Program-made: the position numbers and the translations under genes
The notes under the pieces: generated by a model
The model's database searches: none
What the model was told of the DNA's origin: nothing
Seen by the model: the letters and a program-made list of their open reading frames with translations, nothing else
Assembly: GCA_013407085.1 (NCBI GenBank)
Contig: JACCGJ010000269.1
Coordinates: 277,439-341,438 of the forward strand
Source: Atriophallophorus winterbourni
Lineage: Eukaryota; Platyhelminthes; Trematoda; Plagiorchiida; Microphallidae
Reading direction: 5' to 3'
Length of the DNA stretch: 64,000 nucleotides
Shown: positions 11,596-19,279 of the stretch, piece by piece
Layout of the letters: each line of letters opens with the position of its first letter
Numbering within the stretch: position 1 is the stretch's first letter

Positions 11596-11715
11596 TCAGT
11601 TCTGTTCAGTTCAGTTCAGTTTGCACAGCACTATGTGTGGCTGAGTCGCCAGTCAAGTGTCCGGATTACTTTCGGTGGTATGCCACAGAATAGCGTTCAC
11701 TATTACAAACGATAT
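11596..11715 (-). repeat. SINE-like repeat with (CTGAA)n tail, truncated copy
   Basis: On the minus strand the sequence CCACCGAAAG..AATCCGGACACTTGACTGGCGA continues to a tail of CTGAA units. It aligns with the 3' half of the plus-strand copy at 14,118-14,370, including the CTGTGCAA that precedes the tail. The 5' half is missing, as expected for a 5'-truncated retroposed copy. Confidence 0.6.
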
Positions 11716-11879
11716 CTTAACGAATTTCTTCTGGTATGTGAGCAATCTGGAAAAAATAGAAAGGCTGCCCTCATCAATAGGTGTGTAGATGCATTAGTGC
11801 GTTCCAAAGACAACATGAAAATCATGCTTACCATTCAATCATGGATTAAAATCGAGAAATATAAAAGGCCACATAGTAG

Positions 11880-12540
11880 AGACCCTTGTTGATACCGCTT
11901 GCAGAAGTGGAACAAAAATAACGTTTTTGTAAATACGATTCCGGTTATTTACTACCATTTCACGGAAGAAGTACTTACGAACATTAGACATTACATGTCA
12001 CTTGGCCTTTTTTTTAATGAGTTGCTTCGAGTACCCAAAATTTGTGCGAGAACATAAATTTCTCCAGGATGAACATTACTGAAACCTGTCATGATTTTGA
12101 AGGTTTCAATCAGGTCCCTATGTAGCGGATTACTTTTCGGTGAAGGAGATCTAGACTCAGCAATCGTTCATTGTACAGCATACATGATTGCCGTTCATTC
12201 ATACGAGTAGCTAGGCGTTGAACATCTCCGAGGTTGGTAATAACTTTTTTCAATTACGTTTACCATGCTTGAAGTCAATAATCCAGATGTGGTCGCACGA
12301 CTGCTCACGACTGCAGGGACACTTAAGTGATTCTGCCAAGTCATCGAACAAAAGGAAAAGTAGCCGTCCATGTAGTGATCCCATTGGGATTTTAATAACA
12401 ACTCCTACTTTCGAAGAAGACATACAGCCTACCCTGAGTCAAAAGTATCTTTGGAAGCTTCAGAATCTTATTATCCTGTGTCTCACTAGATCATCGATTC
12501 ATTAATAACCAAGTATGTTTGCAAGCAAGTTGTGGATTAC
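11880..12540 (-). mobile_element. CR1-like LINE fragment, RT C-terminal region (copy C)
   Basis: Minus-strand frames give broken C-terminal RT-arm sequence: near 12,360-12,400 KIPMGSLHGRLLF; near 12,120-12,060 DLIETFKIMTGFSNVHPGE, matching the DLIETFKILKG arm of other copies; and near 11,960 KYFFREMVVNN, where CR1 proteins have FFSxRVVNxWN. Several stops interrupt it. Confidence 0.6.
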
Positions 12541-12599
12541 CGAATCAAAGGTGTGAAATATTCCAAGTGAAAAACTTCAACTTGTTGGCATTTATCAGC

Positions 12600-12720
12600 C
12601 TTATGGTGACACACAAGAAAACACAAGAGGTTTGTTACCCATGTTTTCTTTCATGGATGTGCGCAACTATAGGTCAGTAAGCCTGATTAGCATTCTTTGC
12701 AAGTTCTTGAAATAAAATCA
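12600..12720 (+). mobile_element. Short CR1 RT fragment abutting copy D
   Basis: Around 12,665-12,710 the plus strand encodes NYRSVSLISILCKFLK followed by a stop, the RT entry motif. The equivalent motif (NYRPVSLTSIISKVMKK) recurs 120 bp downstream in copy D, so this is the broken end of a separate copy. Confidence 0.55.
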
Positions 12721-12745
12721 TTAGAGTGGAAAAAAAGCTATAATC

Positions 12746-13000
12746 GTGCCAATACACAAGGGTGGTTGCAGCTCAACTGTTGGTAACTATAGACCTGTCA
12801 GCCTGACTAGCATCATCTCGAAAGTAATGAAAAAACTGCTGCGTGACAAAATCTGTCAGCATCTTTGTCGGCATTCTCTACTGAGTGTAACTCAGCATGG
12901 ATTTTTTCAGGGTAGATCCTGCCTGACAAACCTTCTTAGTTTTCTCAATACTGCCACTAAAAAATGGATGAAGGGAAGCCTGTCAAAGCCCTCTACCTAG
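12746..13000 (+). pseudogene. RT fingers region of CR1 copy D
   Basis: Open stretch of 84 codons: VPIHKGG at the start, YRPVSLTSIISKVMKKLL (RT motif 1 region), then SVTQHGFFQGRSCLTNLLSF (RT motif 2a region). It shifts frame just before the YLDFSKAFD catalytic motif, which is read in the next frame at 12,993-13,020. One or two small deletions are enough to explain the break. Confidence 0.75.
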
Positions 13001-13378
13001 ACTTCAGCAAGGCTTTTGATTTCGAAACCACCGCCTTCTAGAGATTAAGCTAGCAGCAAAAGGCATTCGGGGTAGTCTACTTGCTTGGATAAAGGCCTTC
13101 CTAAAAGGTAGGATATTCCGAGTTAGGGTAGGATCTACGCTGTCGAATGAAACCGACGCGATCAGTGGTGTACCCCAAGGTTCAGTACTTGGTCCTCTTC
13201 TATTCCTGATTTTCATCGATGACGTGTCCTCTGCATTGAAGTGCCCATGCTTCATTTTTGCGGATGATGTGAAATTCATCGGATCAACGGTGAAGATACC
13301 TTAATGCACGACCTTGAACATGTCATAAACTGGTGACACCAGTGGGACCTTACACTTAACCTCAATAAGAGCTAACTC

Positions 13379-13885
13379 TTGTCAGCACTGGTTGATGAGA
13401 TTTCAGTTCAGGTGTCGGGCAATTCTTTCACTGTAAGCGCCACACAGCGTGTTAAGGATTTAGGAGTACTAGTTAGGACGGACTTCAAATGGGAGGACCA
13501 ATGCGCCACTGCAGCTCAACGTGCTCGCAAATTTCTCTTTCGGCTGAGATCCGTGTTATCCAGCAGAAGACCCGATGTATTCCTGCCCCTTTACAAGGCA
13601 TTAGTTCGGCCGCATTTAGAATATTGTGTCCAGGCGTGGTTCCCTTACTACAAGAAGGAAATCGTTCAACTAGAAAGCGTACAGCGTCTCGCAACTCGCA
13701 TGATTGAGAGTCAGCGAGAGAAACCTTACGCTGCACGCCCGAAGTCCCTATATCTTTTCTCACTTACGCGCCGTCGTTTGAGAGGTGACTTAATTGAAAC
13801 CTTTAAGATCTTGAAGGGGTTAAGTGGCGTTATCATGACCGACTTCTTTGCCTTAAGTCCTGGGCCATTCACACAAACTTGCTAA
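13379..13885 (+). pseudogene. RT C-terminal arm of CR1 copy D
   Basis: 168 open codons with VSATQRVKDLGVLVRTDFKW, ATAAQRARKFLFRLRSVLSS, FLPLYKALVRPHLEYCVQAW, ESVQRLATRMIES and RRRLRGDLIETFKILKG, in the order seen in CR1/Jockey-clade pol proteins after the palm. The last section (FRLDSRKNFFSLIVVNFWN-like) is in the next frame. The antisense frames over this region are shadows. Confidence 0.82.
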
Positions 13886-14117
13886 GGAGCGATGTAGACT
13901 AGACTCCAGGAAAAACTTTTTCAGCCTCATCGTGGTAAATTTCTGGAACCGGCTTCCAGAGTCGCAAGTTTCAAGCAGGGTTTGGACCGCATCTGGGGTA
14001 ATCTTTTGCCTGAATTCTCCCCCTAATTTTTATGCAAGATTAGGTTGTTCACCATTTTTATCGTTGTTTGGTAAGTAAGTAAATGCTAAAGTTCTGTTTG
14101 TTTAATACACAACTCTT

Positions 14118-14370
14118 CTCTAGCTGACCTCTCACCGTACTGGTGAGGAGAAATGTATTATTATCTTTCCAGCATCATTCCTAAATACAACCCGGATAAT
14201 CCCTTGGCATCGCGATCGTCGAGGATATCCAAACCACAATATGAATAAACTCTTTAGCAGTGGTGGTTGCTTCTCTGCAGCTTTCCACCGAAAGAAATTC
14301 TGGATGCTCGATTGGCTCGTTCGCCACTTACTGTCCTGTGCAACTGAACTGAACTGAACTGAACTGAAGA
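14118..14370 (+). repeat. SINE-like repeat with (CTGAA)n tail, complete copy
   Basis: Starts around TGACCTCTCACCGTACTGGTGAGGAG, passes through CCACCGAAAGAAATTCTGGA and ends CTGTGCAACTGAACTGAAC with five CTGAA units. A second plus-strand copy (16,503-16,715) shares the start (TGACCTCTAACCGTGCTGGTGAAGAG) and the CTGTGCAACT end. Length about 250 bp, no coding, pentanucleotide tail: the profile of a short interspersed element. No convincing RNA polymerase III boxes were seen. Confidence 0.65.
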
Positions 14371-14371
14371 T

Positions 14372-14945
14372 ATGTAAACAATTGGTAGCCAGTTCCTTAT
14401 TATTCAATTCCCAGCACGGATTCTGGAAAGGAAGATCCCGACTAACCAAACTTTCTAAGCTTTCTTGACGAAGTGACAATACGGCTCGATGAAGGTAAAG
14501 TAGTCGAAGTATGCTATCTTGATTTTCAAAAGGCATTCGACTCAGTGTACGATAGGCACCTTCTGCACAAACTAAGGATGTGTGGCGACACAGGTGAACT
14601 ACATTGATGGTTAGACAGCTTCCTAATTAATTGCATTATCTATGCTGGAATTGCAGAACTGTGCTCGGAGGAATCACTGTTACTCAGTGGAGTGCCTCAA
14701 GGCTCGGTGGTTGGTCCATTACTCTTTCTTATTTTTGTAATCGACCTAGCAGCCTGCTTGAGATCACGTTGCTTCCTGTTCGCTGATGATGTTTAGATCT
14801 TAGGAACCGACAGTAGGGGCACGCTTATCTCTGATTTAGAAAATGTAATCGTGTGAACAAAAACATGGGACTTGCTACTAAACTTGCGGAAGAGCTGCGT
14901 TCTGACGATTGATTTAGCGACAACCCAACTAGAAATCAATCGATA
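14372..14945 (+). mobile_element. CR1-like LINE RT, 5' part of interrupted copy E
   Basis: Plus-strand pieces: SQHGFWKGRSRLTKLS (14,408), VCYLDFQKAFDSVYDRHLL (14,508-14,565), LLSGVPQGSVVGPLLFLIF (14,680-14,735), FLFADDV (14,770) then a TAG stop, and LLLNLRKSCVLTIDLA (14,875). All catalytic motifs are present by type, but stops follow FADDV and interrupt the thumb. The copy stops at about 14,945 and resumes near 15,810 after an antisense insertion. Confidence 0.8.
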
Positions 14946-15800
14946 AATAAATAAATTTTATTCTTGAAAACCCAAGGCATGTTGATCATGATCAATAATT
15001 TCCAAAAGGTTTGTAAAATCAGATTGTATATGAACATTTGCAACAATAATTTTCAAGGTCATTTCTTCCACGGAATTTACCGTCTAATAAATATAAAGGT
15101 AACATTATTTAAAAGTTGCTTTCAGATAGTCCGTACGTGATCTGATATAGTACAAAAACAGAGGTATTGCGAAGAAAGTTTAATGAATGATCCCGGAAGC
15201 ACTGATGTTTAACGGACAAGGTCCATCGAGGATAAGTGAAGAATCTCTGTTGTTGATGTTTCAAACTTTTCCATATTGATTGTTCGAAATAAATTGATCT
15301 TCCCTGAGTATGAACCGTTTTCCTGTCCGCTAGGCGAAGGTAATTTATTTTACTGTGTTGAGGTCTGTGGGCCAGTTTCATTTGGGTGCGGATTCAGAAT
15401 TGCGCTGTGAACAAAATACTCGAAAGCAAGAGAATGTTGTTTCGAACGTTATGAAAATTTATTTAGTATCAATACCCAAGAATGCCATTATTATATAAAT
15501 CATCAGGTAGAACATCTGAGTTAAGAAGTTTGCAAATTTTATATATGGTAAGAAATAAATCCAGATGTGATTTGAATTCATTTAAAGAGGAACGGAGTCT
15601 CATATATTTTTGAAGGAGATTCCACATTTTAGTATATTTATTTAGGAAGAAATTGTTCCTTACTTTAGTACGAAACCTTCATAATTTAATAGTTTTTCAC
15701 TATTTCTCAAGCTATACTTAAAATCATGTCGTATATGAAGATTGGAACTTATTTCTATATTATCCGTTGACAGTATTTTAAAGAATAAAATGAGATTATG
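14946..15800 (-). mobile_element. Antisense LINE 3' fragment inserted into CR1 copy E
   Basis: The interruption of copy E starts with GATAAATAAATAAATTTTATTC, which on the minus strand is a tail ending AAATTTATTTATTTATC. Reading minus from about 15,870 toward 15,500 gives VRNNFFLNKYTKMWNLL and SSLNEFKSHLDLF, patterned like the C-terminus of a LINE pol protein (NFFSxRVVNxWNxLP). This fits a 5'-truncated element of another lineage inserted in the opposite orientation. The insertion's right boundary is uncertain by some tens of bases. Confidence 0.45.
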
Positions 15801-15809
15801 CTTAGGAAC

Positions 15810-16310
15810 TATCAGAATAGCTGCTGCTCGGAAAGTGAAGGAACAGGAGATTATATGTGGGCTACTCAATGTGTCGAAGCTGCAAACAAGGCTCGCAGAG
15901 AATTGTTCAGACTGCGCTCAGCGTTGTCATAGCGAAAACCTTCAATCTTTATTCCATTATACAAAGTAGTTGTGGAATACTGCGTTCAATCCTGGGCACC
16001 GTACTTAAAAAAGATATAGCATGTCTCGAAAGGGTCCAGCGCCTTGCGCCTAGAATGGTTGAGGTTCAGACAGGAAAAACCTAGGAGGCTAGACTCGAGG
16101 ACCTCGATCTGTTCTTACCACAACAACAACAACAACAATTAAATGAAACTTCTTGAGAGTAGGCCAAGGTTGCTGGCACTTGAGCACTTTTTCAGCAACA
16201 GTGTGGTCAATTTCTCGAACAATCTCCCAGATTTTATAGATCACCTGCCAAATGTGTTAAGCTTTGAAAGGTTAGTGGACTCTAAATGGCATACTATATT
16301 TCCGAACATT
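15810..16310 (+). mobile_element. CR1-like LINE, 3' part of interrupted copy E
   Basis: In two or three frames the plus strand reads ATQCVEAANKARRELFRLRS, AKTFNLF and VEYCVQSWAPYLKKDIACLERVQRLAPRMVE, the arm that should follow 14,945. A CAACAA microsatellite (16,119-16,138) lies where the next helix should be, then SFRFLEQ..LPNVLSFER-like C-terminal sequence. It is the displaced end of copy E. Confidence 0.7.
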
Positions 16311-16365
16311 GTCTAATGAAAAACTTAAAAACCACAGTAAAACATATTCTTGATTTTTTTATATC

Positions 16366-16470
16366 TCATATCTGTCTAGGACTGGGCAACATCACAGCAT
16401 CTTAGCCCACATGAAGTTTATGACTTGCGTCACTTTGCCTCCACTAGGCTAGTGATTTCCTAAATCATAC
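16366..16470 (+). repeat. Repeat Y, diverged copy
   Basis: Shares TGTCTAGGACTGGGCAAC, ATCTTAGCCCAC, CACTTTGCCT and GTGATTTC with copies at 18.1, 18.3, 18.5 and 21.3 kb. Confidence 0.6.
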
Positions 16471-16502
16471 ATTGCTTACGCATATTATTGCATTGTTTCC
16501 TG

Positions 16503-16715
16503 AATAGATGACCTCTAACCGTGCTGGTGAAGAGAACTCCTACCTTACTTTCCAGATATCCGGAAACAAGAACGTGAAACGTACGAACTGTATACTCAAT
16601 ATCGAAGTGCCGGGTGCTCAGCCGCATACAGGCGAAGGAAATCTAGTCGCCCGATTCGCTTTTAGTCACATTCATCTCTGTGCAACTTGAAATTGAACTT
16701 AAACTTGAACTTGGA
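16503..16715 (+). repeat. SINE-like repeat with decayed (CTGAA)n tail
   Basis: Begins TGACCTCTAACCGTGCTGGTGAAGAG and ends CTGTGCAACTTGAAATTGAAC, where the pentamer tail has mutated. The middle (CCGGGTGCTCAGCCGCATACAGG) differs from the 14.1-kb copy, so there may be subfamilies or a rearranged middle. Confidence 0.55.
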
Positions 16716-18065
16716 AGACATATATAGGGGAGTTCAGCAACGGCTATATTCTCATATCAGATCGTATCATATCTACGCTCTTCCCTAAATTATCATATTT
16801 CTCGCCCAGATTGCAGCTTAATATAGAAAACCCTTAGTGTTTCAATTTTAGATTTTGTATTTAAGGTTTTTATCTGATCAAAAAAGCTTTTATATGAAAT
16901 GTGACCTTGACAAGCAAAGTTGCTGCACATTTGAAGTTATTTTCACTTGCATGTTATTTATATTATATCTACGAGATCGGCGGTTAATATACAGCTACTA
17001 AACCTTTATTTTTATATATTCTCAAGATACTACTATTGTACTACCTAATATTTTCGAATACATCAAATTTGTCGAGTTATGATTTGTATATAATCGTTTA
17101 ATACGTATATTCCTATTATATTAATATGTACGTTTATATGAAATGAATGGTTTCACTGAAATGCGGTATTGGTTGATCATAATATACATTTTTTTCTTTG
17201 ATGGTCACATATCAGTTTACTTTGGCATCGATATTTTCTGTTCCTTTGATGAAATCAACAACCGTCTCAGTTCTGAGGCCCTGTGACATCAGCAATGGAA
17301 CATCACCGCATGTCGCTTCTGTGTTGAGCTTTATTCTGACCAAAAATTTTCAAAAAATTGAACGTATTCTATTATTGTATGCAGAGCACTCGACAATAGC
17401 TTTCCCCCCAAAATTAGCCTACCTGATTTGGTTAGTAATCAGATTTTCAACTTTCGTGGTTATGTGACTTATTTTTTAAACCCGATTCATTAAAAAATGA
17501 CGACCGAAAAGCAATTCGGTTCTATATTTTGTTACGGAGTATTGTTATTAATATTTAGATCTTGAGCAACAGGGATGAGTGCATTTAAGCTTCTTTACAA
17601 CATAATTACTGCACGATTTCACATATTTGCTTTTATAATTAGTGTAGCGACCAAATCGCCCTGTTATAAATCTCATGAGTTTCGATCTAATTCGCTTTTG
17701 TTTTTTTGTTTTCTTTAGCGTTTGCATAGTTCATATCTATATTTACTATCTGGCTCTATAACTTATTGTTTCCAGTACTCTGTCGCTCTCTAAATGTAGT
17801 CGATTGTTAAATCATATTATCACTGTTTTAGATTGTTTTTTTCTGAATAAAAAGCCTTTGACTCTAGTTTTCTACAAGTAATTACGATAAACGGAAGAAC
17901 AAAAATGATTTGGATCATTCTGCCGTAAAATTGTTGAGAAACATTTAGCGACCTCAATATTTTCAATGCAAATTATAATTCCATTAAATTACGTTACTGT
18001 GTAGTATTCCAGTAATGCTCAGGTCGCATCATAGTGAATTGATTTTCCAGGTATTTAGCTGCATG
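16716..18065. other. Unassigned AT-rich stretch
   Basis: No gene, repeat family or RNA feature could be recognised. The 89-codon plus-strand frame at 17,198-17,467 has no motif and lies in sequence with no splice or promoter pattern that supports it. Confidence 0.45.
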
Positions 18066-18069
18066 GAGA

Positions 18070-18215
18070 AACGCGTTGGAGTTTTAATGTCATTGGATGT
18101 TATACCTTTTTGGTCCTGAGAAAACTGATACTATGTTACCCCAAATCGCAGTCTCTGACTGAGCGGCACTTTGCCTGGATTTAAGCCTATGTTTTTATAT
18201 ACACAGATACTATTT
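18070..18215 (+). repeat. Repeat Y copy
   Basis: Starts near GTTGGAGTTTTAATGTCATT and includes TTGGTCCTGAGAAAACTGATACTATG and GAGCGGCACTTTGCCTGGAT. Aligns with the 18.3-kb copy in the same orientation with moderate divergence. Confidence 0.6.
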
Positions 18216-18304
18216 TCACTGATATGCAATCGTGCGACACTTCTGTGCTGTGCAGCTAACACCGTGCTAGATTGATTTGCCACCCGTAGTGAGCTGCATG
18301 CTAA

Positions 18305-18470
18305 AACAAGCTAGAGTCTCACTGTCATTTCTATTTCCCTTTTCCATAATTGTTTAGGCCTGGGAAACCTGACAATATCTTAGCCCACGTGCAGTCTATG
18401 ACTGTGCGGCACTTTGCCTGGTTCAGGCTTGTGATGTCATACATACATACATACAGATACTATTGTTAAT
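18305..18470 (+). repeat. Repeat Y copy, left arm of an inverted pair
   Basis: Carries TAGAGTCTCACTGTCATTT, TTTAGGCCTGGGAAACCTGA, ATCTTAGCCCACGTGCAGTC, TGTGCGGCACTTTGCCTGG and TCAGGCTTGTGATGTCATAC, ending in an ATAC microsatellite. The neighbouring copy 18,487-18,660 is its reverse complement. Confidence 0.75.
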
Positions 18471-18486
18471 TCTGATGCGGGTATGG

Positions 18487-18660
18487 TATGGTATGAAAGT
18501 ACAAACCTGATCCAGGCAAAGTGCCGCACAGTCACAGACTGCACGTGGGCTAAGATACTGTCAGGTTGCTCAGGCCTAAACAGATATGAGGAAGAAAAAA
18601 GAACAGGAAATGGTAGTGAGACTCCAGCTGATGCGGGGCAAGATGAGGACCTTCATCTCA
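18487..18660 (-). repeat. Repeat Y copy, right arm of an inverted pair
   Basis: Reverse complement of the 18,305-18,470 copy with long matching blocks (for example CCAGGCAAAGTGCCGCACAG and GACTGCACGTGGGCTAAGAT). The arms are separated by only about 15-20 bp of ATAC/GGTAT repeat, so a transcript could fold into a hairpin of roughly 160 bp. Confidence 0.75.
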
Positions 18661-19233
18661 ATACTCCATGCTGTTCACTAAGCTTTAGGTTGTTTATACA
18701 AAAATGTATTACAATGCAGTGAAAATTGACCTGTTCATCGCACGCGATCCATCCTTAACACTTTTATCGAACAACTCTGATCCCGTTGTTCATTGGCAAG
18801 CATTTATATCAGCAGCACAATGCAAGCGACCCACCACAGACACCATATGGTGCTATTCATCTCATCGAAAAGAGTAAGAGATGTAAAGATTCCTGAATTA
18901 CCACATAGCTTCACCCAAGCGGAGTCAAAAATTAGTAGGAAACCAGAATAATGCCTTACACTGTTATAGCGTCCTTTCTGGGTTCTATCCGTGTGCTAAA
19001 TACTGTATCAAACTAATTATTTCACGAGTGTAAACGGATCATGGAATAATTAAGAAAACTCTCGAGATAATGGTATTCAGTGGTGTCACCAGCATCCGCA
19101 ATGACTGCATATATTTACATTCTTCGAGCTCATATCCGGCAAGTATTCATCTTCAACCACACTTTTAATGTAACAACTGTATGTATTTCAGCGTAATATT
19201 TTTTCTCTTAACGTTTTTACCTCAAAATTTTCA

Positions 19234-19279
19234 GCCTCGTTAGCTATTTTCGTAATTGCCCTCTTTGCTAACCGAAAGG
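19234..19279 (+). other. Possible 5' UTR and splice acceptor of the TLC-domain gene
   Basis: A pyrimidine/AT-rich run ending TTTTCAG at 19,234 precedes the start codon by 45 bases, and an in-frame TAA at 19,253-19,255 blocks upstream extension. The AG could join a non-coding first exon or serve as a spliced-leader trans-splicing site; flatworms use trans-splicing. The choice cannot be made from sequence. Confidence 0.4.

Larger units (their letters stand above)
12735..14085 (+). mobile_element. CR1-like LINE, 5'-truncated (copy D)
   Basis: This is the best-preserved CR1 reverse transcriptase in the window. In order on the plus strand: IVPIHKGGCSSTVGNYRPVS; QHGFFQGRSCLTNLL; LYLDFSKAFD (12,993-13,020); GVPQGSVLGPLLFLIFIDDV (13,170-13,225); FIFADDVKFIGS (13,252-13,290); then the C-terminal arm in 13,379-13,885 with PHLEYCVQAW. 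Frameshifts near 13,000 and 13,300 and at the 3' end break it into three frames. The 3' end carries TAAGTAAGTAAA at about 14,068-14,080, a short tandem tail as usual for CR1 elements. The endonuclease and ORF1 are lost to 5' truncation. Confidence 0.88.

Noticed and set aside
13485..13763. 92-codon minus-strand frame and overlapping 72-codon plus frame
   Set aside because: Both are shadows of the well-supported RT C-terminal arm of CR1 copy D.
14132..14536. 134-codon minus-strand frame
   Set aside because: It spans the complement of the SINE-like repeat and CR1 copy E; the pentamer tail reads as low-complexity peptide.
17198..17467. 89-codon plus-strand frame as a gene
   Set aside because: No motif, no splice context and an AT-rich random-looking composition.
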